From the NCBI RefSeq assembly GCF_039545795.1, contig NZ_CP154260.1, forward strand, positions 2,423,001 through 2,487,000: a stretch of DNA of 64,000 nucleotides, given 5' to 3'. Position numbers and translations under genes: made by a program. The notes under the pieces are model-generated. The model saw only the letters and a program-made list of their open reading frames with translations, was not told the DNA's origin and did no database searches. Positions 28,161 through 36,584 of this stretch are shown here, one piece after another. Numbering within the stretch: position 1 is the stretch's first letter; each line of letters starts with the position of its first letter. This DNA comes from Chitinophaga niabensis. GTDB lineage: Bacteria > Bacteroidota > Bacteroidia > Chitinophagales > Chitinophagaceae.

Positions 28161-30446
28161 CTAGTTGATCAATACCACACTACCCGTGTTATGCTTTATC
28201 TCTTTGGTAGTAAGAGAACGGTATTGCAGATGCCATACATAGCTGCCTGGGGACAGCAGCGTCCCATTCTGGCGCCCGTCCCATCCCTGGTGCGGATTGT
28301 TGGACTGGTACAACAAATTGCCCCAGCGGGAATAAACCTGCAGCAGGTAGTCAGTAATATTTCCACGGAATATGGGCCGTAGCAGATCGTTCACACCATC
28401 CTTATTGGGAGAAAATGCAGTAGGAAAAACAAACTCCGGTTCACAATCCTTTTGTACAACCATCAGTGTATCGCTATAAGTACCGCAACGGTTAGCGGTT
28501 TCAAGATAATATTTCCCGCCCTGCCTTACCGTAATAGACCCGGCATGAGAACCATCCTGCCAGGTATACTGCGGATAATTGTATTGTGATTGATCAAGCA
28601 CCAATTTATCATTATAACAGATCTGCACAGCCGGCCCGAGTTCAAAACGTGGCAGTGCATCCTGCTCTACATTAAAACTGGTAGCAGTATCACAACCATT
28701 CAGCGAGATCCTTACATGCCAGGTGCCCGGTTGCGTGATACTGATAGCAGGGCCCTGCTGTACCTGTTGCCAGTAATATAATGCTCCCGGTTGCTGTATA
28801 TCCACATCGAGCTGTACCGGAATGTTATCACAGAAAAAAGTATCGCGCAATGCCTTTAATTCAGGATAAGGCCTGAAGTCAACATATATTTCATCACGTG
28901 TTTTGCAGTTATTTACCCCATACGTTACTTCCAGCCAGTAGGTACCAGATTGTGTAACGTTTAGCTCGGGTGTTGTATTCCCCGTATTCCAGGCATAGGC
29001 GGTTCCTGCAAGATCACTTTTCAGCACCAGCGGTTTACCGATACACACTGCCGTATCGTTGCCAATGTTTACAACGGGGATCCGCATATCAAGGTCCTGC
29101 CAGACCGTATCAGTATGGCAGGGATAATATAGGATAAGGCTCACGTTGTAATTGCCTTCTGTTGCAAAATCGTGTATGCCATTGGATAAACGCGTGGTAT
29201 CAGTACCATCTCCGAAATGCCAGTGGACGGAATCCGGAGGGTTCATACTGCTGAAACTATAAATGGTCCTCAGTTCATTACAAACATAATCCGTGTTGAT
29301 AACAGCCTCATTATCATCATTCCCTCCGGCTATAATATTCGGAAGGCCAAGTGTGGTGTTGCCGGAACGGAAATTATAAACACTATAACCCGGCCGGTCG
29401 CGGTTATCGGGGTCTGTTAAAACGCTGGTATAAGTGCTGGTTATTTTTTCAGCCATATAGATCCTTTTATCCGGTCCCAGGGCCAGGCTGAATACTTCCC
29501 TGAAATCATCCCATGGTAATACCTGCCTTACAGAAGCCATGATATCATTCCTGTTAAAGCTGGAGATGTCCATGCTTAACAGTTCTCCGCCGCCACCCCA
29601 GGAATTGGTGGAACTTATATAAAGGTTCTGGCTGTTGTAGGAAAATTCAACACCATATGGAGATAAATAATTAGCCGGGAAGTCCCAGGAATTAAAGGAG
29701 ATAGGGTTCGTTAGTTCACCTGTCCGGTTATTGAAGTCAAATATCTGAAAGCCCAGCTCAAAAAAAGCAACAGCCAGTTTCCGCCCGTTGGATGAGTAAC
29801 GGAGATATCCTTCCGTCTGATTTACCGGTATGATCCGCATCCCATTACCACTAACAACAGGTGTAGCACTAACGCCGGATGGAGTTACCAGGTATGAAAT
29901 AAAGGTATTGTCCGGCTGCCGGTAAGTAGTGACCCAAACATCCCGTTTATTACAATGCACCACTGCTCCCAGTTTCTCATAACAATTCCCCGCCAGCAGA
30001 ACATTTTTAACGGCAGTGACAGCACCATTCCCGCCATCCAGCCGCATATCCACTTCTGAATACATTAAGCCATTCGGACCGGTTTCTCCGCGCCAGGGGA
30101 TGGTAAAGATGTAGTAGATGTTCTTATCATTGGGTTTGGGAACAATCAGGGCTGATTGTGTACTGGATATATTTCCCCGCAGGTTAGTGCCATTCACCAT
30201 TACCTGGTGTAGTTTATTATAAACCGTAACCCCATCTGTATAAAATAAAAGCGCCCCGTTATCATCGGCAACGGATGCGGAGCCTTCCATCTGGTTCAAT
30301 GCGCTGCCGGTGATCATGGTTGGCCCTACAGTTCGGAAATCAAGACCCACGCCCTTACCGTAATACCATTGGTACCATTGCTTCTGCTGACTAAAGGAAT
30401 ATTGAAAAAAAGAAAGGAAAAGAAGAAGGAGCAAGTACTTTTTCAT
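28161..30446 (-). CDS. T9SS-exported PKD-domain protein with gliding-type C-terminal domain
   Basis: 761 residues with a signal peptide ('MKKYLLLLLFLSFFQYSFSQ'). The first half (about 40-370) looks like a WD40/propeller-like surface domain ('YLRYSSNGRKLAVAFFELGF'). A PKD domain lies near 400-465 ('DSVHWHFGDGTD', 'FATEGNYNVSLILYYP'), followed by Ig-like modules with repeated 'YYWQQVQQGPAISITQPGTW'-type strands. The C-terminus ('VFPTAFSPNKDGVNDLLRP' near 673-691, then 'VYSRWGNLLYQSNN' and 'GWDGRQNG') is the CHU_C/gliding-motility-associated domain, which works as a type B sorting signal for type IX secretion. The protein is therefore expected on the cell surface or released. No T9SS machinery genes are in the window. 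Confidence 0.88.
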   Translation of the reverse strand: MKKYLLLLLFLSFFQYSFSQQKQWYQWYYGKGVGLDFRTVGPTMITGSALNQMEGSASVADDNGALLFYTDGVTVYNKLHQVMVNGTNLRGNISSTQSALIVPKPNDKNIYYIFTIPWRGETGPNGLMYSEVDMRLDGGNGAVTAVKNVLLAGNCYEKLGAVVHCNKRDVWVTTYRQPDNTFISYLVTPSGVSATPVVSGNGMRIIPVNQTEGYLRYSSNGRKLAVAFFELGFQIFDFNNRTGELTNPISFNSWDFPANYLSPYGVEFSYNSQNLYISSTNSWGGGGELLSMDISSFNRNDIMASVRQVLPWDDFREVFSLALGPDKRIYMAEKITSTYTSVLTDPDNRDRPGYSVYNFRSGNTTLGLPNIIAGGNDDNEAVINTDYVCNELRTIYSFSSMNPPDSVHWHFGDGTDTTRLSNGIHDFATEGNYNVSLILYYPCHTDTVWQDLDMRIPVVNIGNDTAVCIGKPLVLKSDLAGTAYAWNTGNTTPELNVTQSGTYWLEVTYGVNNCKTRDEIYVDFRPYPELKALRDTFFCDNIPVQLDVDIQQPGALYYWQQVQQGPAISITQPGTWHVRISLNGCDTATSFNVEQDALPRFELGPAVQICYNDKLVLDQSQYNYPQYTWQDGSHAGSITVRQGGKYYLETANRCGTYSDTLMVVQKDCEPEFVFPTAFSPNKDGVNDLLRPIFRGNITDYLLQVYSRWGNLLYQSNNPHQGWDGRQNGTLLSPGSYVWHLQYRSLTTKEIKHNTGSVVLIN

Positions 30447-30516
30447 GGATAACCAGGCCTAAGGATACACTAAAGTATACATAATTTTCATAAAACGTGT
30501 TTATATACAGATTTAG

Positions 30517-30524
30517 TAGATTTG
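30517..30524 (+). promoter_or_regulatory. TAnnTTTG -7 box directly before the HD hydrolase start
   Basis: TAGATTTG, an exact match to the Bacteroidota -7 consensus, ends 5 bases before the ATG at 30530. No TTG is found at the usual distance upstream. If used, the transcript would start at or very near the ATG (leaderless or almost so). Confidence 0.4.
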
Positions 30525-30529
30525 GGACT

Positions 30530-31174
30530 ATGGAACACATTATTAATGCAACAGTTAAGTTCGTAAAAAAGGAATTGGAAGGGGCCGAAGGTGGTCACGA
30601 TTGGTGGCATATCCACCGTGTATGGCAAAGATCTAAACTGATCGCACAAAAAGAAAAGGCAGACCTGCTGGTGGTAGAATTAGGCGCTTTGCTGCATGAT
30701 ATCGCAGACGCAAAATTCCATGACGGCGATGAGGAGATAGGGCCTGCTAAAGCAGTGGCTTTTATGCAAACACAGCATATCCCGGCGGATACGATCCAAC
30801 ATGTAGAGAACATCATCCGGCATATATCCTTTAAAGGCGGTAATAATGAACGGGCGTTCTATTCAGTGGAACTGGGCATTGTGCAGGATGCGGACAGGCT
30901 GGATGCATTAGGTGCTATCGGCATAGCACGCGCGTTTAACTACGGCGGGTTCAAAAACCGTCCCTTATATGATCCGGCAGTAAAACCCCAGCTGCAAATG
31001 ACGCGGGAGGAATACAAGGCCAGTACGGCCCCCACTATCAATCACTTTTATGAAAAGTTGCTATTGCTGAAAGACAGGATGAATACAGCCACAGGAAAAG
31101 CGTTGGCAGAAGAAAAACATGCTTTCATGGAAACATTCCTGGCACAGTTCTATGCAGAATGGGAGGGGGCCTGA
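30530..31174 (+). CDS. HD-domain metal-dependent phosphohydrolase
   Basis: 214 residues from the ATG at 30530. The frame extends to 30497, but those codons overlap the -7 box and read as non-coding. HD signature residues are visible: 'GHDWWHIHRVW' near 22-32, 'LGALLHDIADAKF' near 58-70 (the His-Asp pair) and 'VQDADRLDALGAIGIARAF' near 130-148. This layout matches the YedJ/RelA-SpoT-like small HD hydrolases thought to act on nucleotides or other phosphoesters; the substrate is unknown. It is alone between a divergent surface-protein gene and a convergent permease gene. Confidence 0.85.
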   Translation: MEHIINATVKFVKKELEGAEGGHDWWHIHRVWQRSKLIAQKEKADLLVVELGALLHDIADAKFHDGDEEIGPAKAVAFMQTQHIPADTIQHVENIIRHISFKGGNNERAFYSVELGIVQDADRLDALGAIGIARAFNYGGFKNRPLYDPAVKPQLQMTREEYKASTAPTINHFYEKLLLLKDRMNTATGKALAEEKHAFMETFLAQFYAEWEGA

Positions 31175-31209
31175 ATACAAATTTCCGCAAGGAATCTAAT
31201 ATATTCAGG
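31170..31209. terminator. possible hairpin between convergent genes
   Basis: CCTGAATA (31170-31177) pairs with TATTCAGG (31202-31209), and TTCC-GCAA-GGAA forms an inner stem. It overlaps the HD hydrolase stop and lies 10 bases from the permease stop. There is no T-run, so terminator function is uncertain. Confidence 0.35.
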
Positions 31210-31219
31210 TCGCGCACCA

Positions 31220-33565
31220 TTATTCCATCCGCAACGATTTCACCGGGTTTCTCATGGCAGCTTTCACGCCCTGGAAACTCACGGTGATCACTGCTATAAT
31301 AAGTGCCACCAATCCGGATATAGCAAACATCCACCAGGATAGTTCGATGCGGTAGTCTGCATCCTTCAGTAGTTGTTGCATTACAAATGCCGCAAGGGGA
31401 GAGGCCAGTACAAAAGCTATTAATACAGGCTTCATAAAATCCTTGGATAAGGAGAACCAGATCTTTGTAATACCGGCACCAAATACTTTGCGGATACCGA
31501 TCTCTTTATTACGTCTCTCTGCCAGGAAAGTTGAAAGGCCAAAAAGCCCCAGGCAGGAAATGAAGATAGCTAGTACACCCAATCCGAAAGTGAGTTGCGC
31601 TGCCGCACGAAGGCCGCGGTATTCTTTATCATATTCTGCTTTCATGAACTGCAGCTCAAAGGGATAATTGGGATTACTCCGTTTAGCGGCAGCTTCTATC
31701 AGGTTCACTGTTTTACGCCAGTTATTATCATTCCTTAACCTCACGAAGAAATAGCTGCCGCCAGTGCCCAGCTGGATCATCATGGGGCCGGGATTGGAAC
31801 TGGCCTGGTTGAACACAAAATCCTCTACCACACCTATCAGTGTTTTATCTCCCAGTTTAGTACCTATCACGGGTTCTTTCAGGCCCATTTTTCTTACCGC
31901 TGTTTCATTGAGCAGGCAGGCGGTTGAATCAGCGCCATAAGCAGGATCGAAATCCCGGCCTGCCGCCATTTTTAAACCTGCCGTTTTTGTCCAGTCGTAA
32001 TTTACCCAGGTAAGGGTGACAGGGAAATTCTGATCATCTGTTTTGCCCGGCCATTGAACACCGTCTGATCTACCACCAAACTTGATCATATTATTGCTGC
32101 CTGCTGAAACACTTTGCACACCGGGGATCTGCTGCACTTCTGCTTTGAATAAATTAAACTTGTCACCCATGTCGCCTCTCGCAGGTATGATGATCAGGTT
32201 CTCTTTATCATAACCCAGTGGGCGGTTCTGTATGTGCTGTTGTTGCCGGAAAATAACAACGATGGAAATGATCAGGAAGATGGAGATCACAAACTGGAAG
32301 GTCACCAATCCCTTGCGCAGCAGCGCGCCTCCTTTGTTATTGGTTACTGTGCCTTTCAATACCTTCACCGGTTTGAAATTGCTTAAAAAGAAAGCAGGGT
32401 AACTACCCGCTACCAGGCCTGTGATAATAGTAATACCGGTTAATGCGCCCAGGACCTGCCAGTTAAACACATCAAAGCTGAAATGAACATCGGGGAAGCG
32501 GTTCACCAAAGGCAATATCATCCTGGCCAGCAATAGGGCTAAAAGTAATGCAAGGAAGGTCATGCACAATGCTTCCGCCAGGAATTGCATAATGATCACT
32601 TTCCGCGGAGCGCCTAAAACTTTACGCACACCTACTTCTCTTGCACGGCGTTCGGAATGTGCTGTGGCAAGGTTCATGAAGTTCACACAGGCAATCAGCA
32701 AAATGAAGATCCCTACGATGACCATTATTTTCACACCGTCTATTAATCCGCCACTTACTTTCCCGTTCCTGAAGCTGCCATACAGGTGCAGGTCCGCCAG
32801 GGGATAAGCAAAGAAGGTGGTTTTCTCCACATCTGCATGTCTTTTAATAGCAGCCTGTATTTTGTTATTCACAACAGTAATGTCTGAAGAAGGGGTTAAT
32901 TCTACCCAGGTCTGGATGCTGTTGTTATCCCATTTGTTGATCCATTCGCTGTTTACCTGCTCAAATATTTTGAAGGGGAGTACTATATCAAACTTGAAAG
33001 TGCTATTCTGTGGAATGTCCCGGATCACTGCGCCAACTTTCAGATCACGAACATTATCATGCCGCAGTATTTTACCGAGTGCGCTTTCGGTACCGAAGAG
33101 TTTTTTAGCCGTTCGTTCCGTGATCACTACCGATCCCGGGTCTTGTAGGGCAGTAACGGGGTTTCCTTCAATGGCTTCGAAGCTGAGCATACGGAAAAGG
33201 TCCGGCTCGGCATAGAAACCTCTTTCATAGAAACTGTTTTCACCGGCATGGATCATTTGTTGATTGGTGTAGCTGGTACGGGACACGTATTTGATATCAG
33301 GTACGTCCTCACGCAGTACAGCAGCTAAAGGCCCCGCTACAGACCTGCTGGTGCCAATGTCTCCACCTATCTGGTGATTGTACATGATCTGGTGGATCTG
33401 TGGAAGATGCGCATGGAATTTATCATAGTTCATGGCATCCCTGATCCATAACAGGAGCATAATGGTAATGGCCAGGCCAACAGCCAGCCCGCCTATATTG
33501 ATGAGGGAAGAAACTTTATCTTTTACAATGTTCCTCCAAGATACAAGGAAGTAGTTATACAGCAT
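31220..33565 (-). CDS. MacB/FtsX-type ABC transporter permease
   Basis: 781 residues from the ATG at 33565. An in-frame ATG ten codons upstream exists, but 'MLYNYFLVSWRNIVKDKVSS' is the usual start of this family. Two FtsX units are visible, each with membrane helices: helix 1 near 22-45 followed by a large periplasmic MacB-like domain, helices near 285-430, then a second periplasmic domain and three helices at the C-terminus. 'AERRNKEIGIRKVFGA' and 'SERRAREVGVRKVLGA' are the paired cytoplasmic loops typical of these permeases. No ATPase or membrane-fusion gene adjoins it. In Bacteroidota such stand-alone permeases are common and usually of unknown substrate. Confidence 0.88.
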   Translation of the reverse strand: MLYNYFLVSWRNIVKDKVSSLINIGGLAVGLAITIMLLLWIRDAMNYDKFHAHLPQIHQIMYNHQIGGDIGTSRSVAGPLAAVLREDVPDIKYVSRTSYTNQQMIHAGENSFYERGFYAEPDLFRMLSFEAIEGNPVTALQDPGSVVITERTAKKLFGTESALGKILRHDNVRDLKVGAVIRDIPQNSTFKFDIVLPFKIFEQVNSEWINKWDNNSIQTWVELTPSSDITVVNNKIQAAIKRHADVEKTTFFAYPLADLHLYGSFRNGKVSGGLIDGVKIMVIVGIFILLIACVNFMNLATAHSERRAREVGVRKVLGAPRKVIIMQFLAEALCMTFLALLLALLLARMILPLVNRFPDVHFSFDVFNWQVLGALTGITIITGLVAGSYPAFFLSNFKPVKVLKGTVTNNKGGALLRKGLVTFQFVISIFLIISIVVIFRQQQHIQNRPLGYDKENLIIIPARGDMGDKFNLFKAEVQQIPGVQSVSAGSNNMIKFGGRSDGVQWPGKTDDQNFPVTLTWVNYDWTKTAGLKMAAGRDFDPAYGADSTACLLNETAVRKMGLKEPVIGTKLGDKTLIGVVEDFVFNQASSNPGPMMIQLGTGGSYFFVRLRNDNNWRKTVNLIEAAAKRSNPNYPFELQFMKAEYDKEYRGLRAAAQLTFGLGVLAIFISCLGLFGLSTFLAERRNKEIGIRKVFGAGITKIWFSLSKDFMKPVLIAFVLASPLAAFVMQQLLKDADYRIELSWWMFAISGLVALIIAVITVSFQGVKAAMRNPVKSLRME

Positions 33566-33712
33566 ATCGTGGTAATTGATCAGCAAGGCATGCACTAAGA
33601 GAATGCCAGAATCATTACCTGTTATAAATCAAATGGATATGATTTTTTAAATGGTAAGAAATGTCCGGTTTTAGTACATGCTGTGTTCGCTAATGACAAG
33701 CTACAAAAAAAT
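33566..33712. other. intergenic stretch before the permease gene
   Basis: Upstream of the minus-strand permease start, with AT-rich sequence around 33620-33660. No -7 box matching TAnnTTTG was identified with confidence and no gene is seen. The larger gap to 34008 is filled by the terminator and the tandem array listed separately. Confidence 0.4.
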
Positions 33713-33734
33713 ACGGGCGGAATGCTCCGCCCGT
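33713..33734 (-). terminator. rho-independent terminator downstream of the tandem array
   Basis: ACGGGCGGA (33713-33721) pairs perfectly with TCCGCCCGT (33726-33734) around ATGC. Read on the minus strand the stem is followed by a T-rich run (ATTTTTTT), so it serves transcripts coming from the metal-binding protein gene through the 53-bp array. Confidence 0.8.
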
Positions 33735-33774
33735 AAAAATGATACTGATAATGCCTGTTCATCTGATTGCTCTT

Positions 33775-34021
33775 GATAAGGAAATTGCTTCGCACTTATC
33801 TTGTGATTCATTTCTCCGATCGCCCCTGATAGGGAATTGCCTTTGCACTGATCTTGTGATCCATTTCTCCGATCGCCCCTGATAAGGAATTGCCTTTGCA
33901 CTGATCTTGTGATCCATTTCTCCGATCGCCCCTGATAAGGAATTGCCTTTGCACTGATCTTGTGATCCATTTCTCCGATCGCCCCTGATAAGGAAATTGT
34001 CTTTACGCTTATCTTGTGATC
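33775..34021. repeat. 53-bp tandem repeat array, about 4.7 units
   Basis: Unit starts at 33775, 33828, 33881, 33934 and 33987 (partial, 35 bases), all exactly 53 bases apart. Units 3 and 4 are identical, unit 2 differs from them by one base, and the outer units are more diverged. Each unit contains 'TCCGATCGCCCCTGATA'. CTTATC and GATAAG (CTGATC in the inner units) can pair across it. There are no unique spacers, so it is not a CRISPR array. The partial unit covers the last codons and stop of the adjacent gene (34009-34224), so most of the array would be transcribed as its 3' untranslated region. Confidence 0.9.
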
Positions 34022-34224
34022 TCCTCCGCCTTATACCCCACACCTTCAATCGCCTTTTGGATCTCTTCCTCACTAGCTTTCTCTAATTTCACCGTCAACA
34101 CCTTATCAGGACTCAACAGATCCACTTCCCATTTACCTTCTCCAGCCAGCTCATTCAATACCGGTGATACAGCAGCAATACATCCTGAGCACTTAATATT
34201 CGTCTTAAATTGTACAGTTTCCAT
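34009..34224 (-). CDS. HMA-domain metal-binding protein (copper-chaperone-like)
   Basis: 71 residues from the ATG at 34224. The frame extends to 34248, but that codon falls inside a TAATTTTG -7 box, so the later ATG is preferred. 'IKCSGC' near residues 11-16 is the CxxC metal site of heavy-metal-associated domains, though the usual Met-Thr before it is replaced by Ile-Lys. The single ferredoxin-like domain fills the protein, which suggests a soluble copper or other soft-metal carrier. Its last four codons and stop lie inside the partial unit of the 53-bp repeat. The CopA-type ATPase at 47613 could be a partner but is 13 kb away. Confidence 0.8.
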   Translation of the reverse strand: METVQFKTNIKCSGCIAAVSPVLNELAGEGKWEVDLLSPDKVLTVKLEKASEEEIQKAIEGVGYKAEEITR

Positions 34225-34245
34225 TTTAATATCTTTTATATACTG

Positions 34246-34253
34246 CAAAATTA
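34246..34253 (-). promoter_or_regulatory. TAnnTTTG -7 box of the HMA protein gene
   Basis: TAATTTTG on the minus strand, an exact consensus match, 21 bases before the ATG at 34224. No TTG is seen at the usual distance upstream. Confidence 0.5.
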
Positions 34254-34328
34254 CACCCCGTCACCCGCGCCGTTATTACATAATTCCTGATTCCTTTTAT
34301 ACAATTAGGATTTCTAAAAACCACTTCC

Positions 34329-34350
34329 TACTTTTGATATGTACTACATA
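34329..34350 (+). promoter_or_regulatory. sialic acid locus promoter box and operator, copy 1
   Basis: TACTTTTG (34329-34336, exact TAnnTTTG) is followed one base later by the perfect 13-base palindrome TATGTA-C-TACATA (34338-34350), placed over the expected transcription start, 8 bases before the ATG. The same module stands before the SusC gene at 36585. The GT-N3-AC core is of the kind bound by GntR-family regulators, but the regulator is not in the window. Confidence 0.7.
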
Positions 34351-34358
34351 ATGACCAA

Positions 34359-35297
34359 ATGAAGGTATTAAGCGCAAACGGGATATATGGCAACTGGGCA
34401 ACCCTGCTGTTGCCCCTGAACAACGATGACAGCATCAATTACGCCCAGCTGGAGCAGGAAATAGACACCCTGATCGCCTATAAAGTAGACGGGATCTACT
34501 CCAACGGCACCGCCGGAGAATTCTATAACCAAACAGAGGAGGAGTTCGATAAAGTAAACACCCTGCTGGCCGCAAAATGCAACGCCGCAGGCATGCCTTT
34601 CCAGGTAGGTTGCTCACATATGAGCCCTGAAATTTCCCGGGAAAGACTGAAACGCGCAAAGGCTCTGCAACCCTCTGCCATACAGATCATCCTGCCGGAT
34701 TGGTTCATCCCCACCATGCCGGAGATCATCGATTATTTGAAAGTAATGGCGGAAGTGGCAGCACCCATTGGCCTGGTATTATATAATCCCCCGCATTCCA
34801 AAAAGAAATTACAGCCAAAGGATTTTAAAGAGATCCTGGATGCCGGTATCCCTTTGGTAGGCTGTAAAGTCCCCGGCGGCGATGAGCAATGGTATGAAGA
34901 GATGAAACAACTGCCGGTCCCTTTCTCCGTATTTATCCCCGGCCATCATTTAGCAACGGGTGTTTCCCGTGGTGCACATGGCGCTTATTCAAATGTGGCC
35001 TGCTTAAATCCACTGTTCGCACAGCAATGGTATAACAGCATCAAAAGGGGAGAACCTGCAGCATTTGAACTGGAAACACGGATCCAGCAGTTCATGAACG
35101 ATTGCATTGTTCCCTATATAAGAGATAAAGGATACGCGAACCAGGCAGTAGATAAATTCATGGCCGCTGTTGGTGCCTGGACCCCCATCAGCACACGTTT
35201 ACGCTGGCCTTACAGGTGGATCCCGGAAGAAGATGTGGAAACTATCAGACAGCAATGCCGGCAAATTATACCGGAAGTTTTTAACGTAACAAAATAA
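34359..35297 (+). CDS. DapA/N-acetylneuraminate lyase-family aldolase
   Basis: 312 residues, a class I aldolase of the dihydrodipicolinate synthase family. The Schiff-base Lys is 170 in 'LVGCKVPGG', the catalytic Tyr 142 in 'LYNPPHS', and the carboxylate-binding loop is 'SNGTAGE' (48-54). It is one of two such enzymes in the locus and is clearly diverged from the other (43172), so it may act on a different sialic acid or a related keto acid. It begins a two-gene unit with a sialidase starting 5 bases after its stop, under its own copy of the shared operator. Confidence 0.88.
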   Translation: MKVLSANGIYGNWATLLLPLNNDDSINYAQLEQEIDTLIAYKVDGIYSNGTAGEFYNQTEEEFDKVNTLLAAKCNAAGMPFQVGCSHMSPEISRERLKRAKALQPSAIQIILPDWFIPTMPEIIDYLKVMAEVAAPIGLVLYNPPHSKKKLQPKDFKEILDAGIPLVGCKVPGGDEQWYEEMKQLPVPFSVFIPGHHLATGVSRGAHGAYSNVACLNPLFAQQWYNSIKRGEPAAFELETRIQQFMNDCIVPYIRDKGYANQAVDKFMAAVGAWTPISTRLRWPYRWIPEEDVETIRQQCRQIIPEVFNVTK

Positions 35298-35302
35298 ACA
35301 CC

Positions 35303-36427
35303 GTGTACAGATACTTTTTAATAGCACTTGTTTTTATATCATTTGGCTGCAAAACCTCCCGCACCCTCACTTCAAATGCTCCACTGTTCGACAGTTCCCT
35401 TGTATTTGAACCCGGAGGCCCTTATGCCTCCATGCGTATCCCTGCATTAGTGATCACAAAAAAAGGAACATTGCTCGCCTTCTGCGAAGGCAGGATCGGC
35501 ACTGCCAGTGATTGGGCAGACATGGATATGATCATGAAAAGAAGCACCGATGGCGGAAAAAACTGGCAACCAAACGTGATCATTGCCCCGAAGGTAAGCG
35601 GGCAGCCAACCAGCAATGCAACACCCATCGTGGATAAGGAGGGTACCATCCATTTATTGTACCAGCGCGATTATGCTAAGGCCTATTATACTTTCTCCAA
35701 AGACGATGGCCTGACATGGAGCGAAGCAACAGATATCACTTATGCCTTTGATGCTTTCAAACCGGAATACGACTGGAAAGTACTGGCTCCCGGCCCAGGT
35801 CACGCCATCCAGATGACCAATGGCCGTTTACTCGCAGCCATATGGTTGGCGAATCCGGTTAAAACCACACCCAGAAGAGCGCATGCACCATCCTGCATTG
35901 CCACCATCTATAGCGATGATCTTGGCAAAACCTGGAAACGCGGCGCCATCGTTGCAGATAATTCAGCAGCATTTAAAAATCCCAGCGAAACCATGCCTGT
36001 TCAGTTAAAGGACGGACGTGTAATGCTCAACATCCGGAACGTAACAGAGAAACGCCGCAGGGGTGTGAGCTACAGCCCTGATGGCATCAGTGGCTGGACC
36101 ACACCTGTTTTTGATGAAGGTTTGTTTGAACCCATCTGTATGGCCACCATCACAAGGTTCGGTCCTGACCTGTTATTCATCAACCCGGATAGCGGAGATA
36201 CCAGCAAAGGCAACCGCAGGAACCTTACCGTAAAAGTCAGTTTTGATGAAGGACAGACCTGGCCCCTAAAGAAAGTTCTCAACCCCGGTGCATCCGGTTA
36301 TTCCGATGTAGCCGTAGGGCCTGACGGTACCGTGTATTGCCTGTATGAAACCAATGCCGGCACAGGTTTCAACTATAGCATGGTACTGAAAAGGTTCAAC
36401 CGCGAATGGATCACTAAAAAAGACTAA
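35303..36427 (+). CDS. sialidase-family lipoprotein (BNR repeats)
   Basis: 374 residues with a GTG start (35303), the first in-frame start after the upstream stop; it gives a lipoprotein signal 'FISFGC' (Cys 16). The FRIP-like motif 'MRIPAL' carries the first catalytic Arg (45). Asp-box repeats of the form SxDxGxxW are visible: 'STDGGKNW', 'SKDDGLTW', 'SDDLGKTW' and 'SFDEGQTW'. The six-bladed propeller fold fits GH33 or a related BNR hydrolase. Probably surface-anchored. It shares an operon with the aldolase at 34359, and a strong hairpin follows 14 bases after its stop. Confidence 0.85.
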   Translation: MYRYFLIALVFISFGCKTSRTLTSNAPLFDSSLVFEPGGPYASMRIPALVITKKGTLLAFCEGRIGTASDWADMDMIMKRSTDGGKNWQPNVIIAPKVSGQPTSNATPIVDKEGTIHLLYQRDYAKAYYTFSKDDGLTWSEATDITYAFDAFKPEYDWKVLAPGPGHAIQMTNGRLLAAIWLANPVKTTPRRAHAPSCIATIYSDDLGKTWKRGAIVADNSAAFKNPSETMPVQLKDGRVMLNIRNVTEKRRRGVSYSPDGISGWTTPVFDEGLFEPICMATITRFGPDLLFINPDSGDTSKGNRRNLTVKVSFDEGQTWPLKKVLNPGASGYSDVAVGPDGTVYCLYETNAGTGFNYSMVLKRFNREWITKKD

Positions 36428-36441
36428 GCTTTCTCCGCCTG

Positions 36442-36470
36442 GCAGCCAGCAGATTCGCTCTGCTGGCTGC
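36442..36470 (+). terminator. strong hairpin after the aldolase-sialidase unit
   Basis: A 12-base perfect stem, GCAGCCAGCAGA (36442-36453) with TCTGCTGGCTGC (36459-36470), around TTCGC. Only two T follow, so it may be a weak terminator or a stabilising/processing hairpin. Confidence 0.5.
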
Positions 36471-36507
36471 TTATAACCAATTCCCCTTATCAGGAGCAAA
36501 AAATAAT

Positions 36508-36552
36508 TTGGATTAATAAGAAATACTTCCCACTTTTGATATGTACTACATA
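36508..36552 (+). promoter_or_regulatory. sialic acid locus promoter and operator, copy 2
   Basis: TTG (36508-36510), a 20-base gap, CACTTTTG (36531-36538, one base off TAnnTTTG), then after one base the perfect palindrome TATGTA-C-TACATA (36540-36552). Box, gap and palindrome match copy 1 at 34329-34350 base for base except the first base of the box. It lies 32 bases before the SusC ATG. Confidence 0.75.
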
Positions 36553-36584
36553 AGTACTATTAACCAAATCAATCATTTCCAGTT

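Noticed and set aside
33775..34021. CRISPR array
   Set aside because: All parts of the 53-base unit repeat with no unique spacers, and no cas genes are near.
33701..34073. Two minus-strand frames of 89 and 104 codons across the repeat array
   Set aside because: The repeat length of 53 is not a multiple of three, so the peptide repeats shift frame between units; the frames cross the terminator or the HMA gene. They are by-products of the array.
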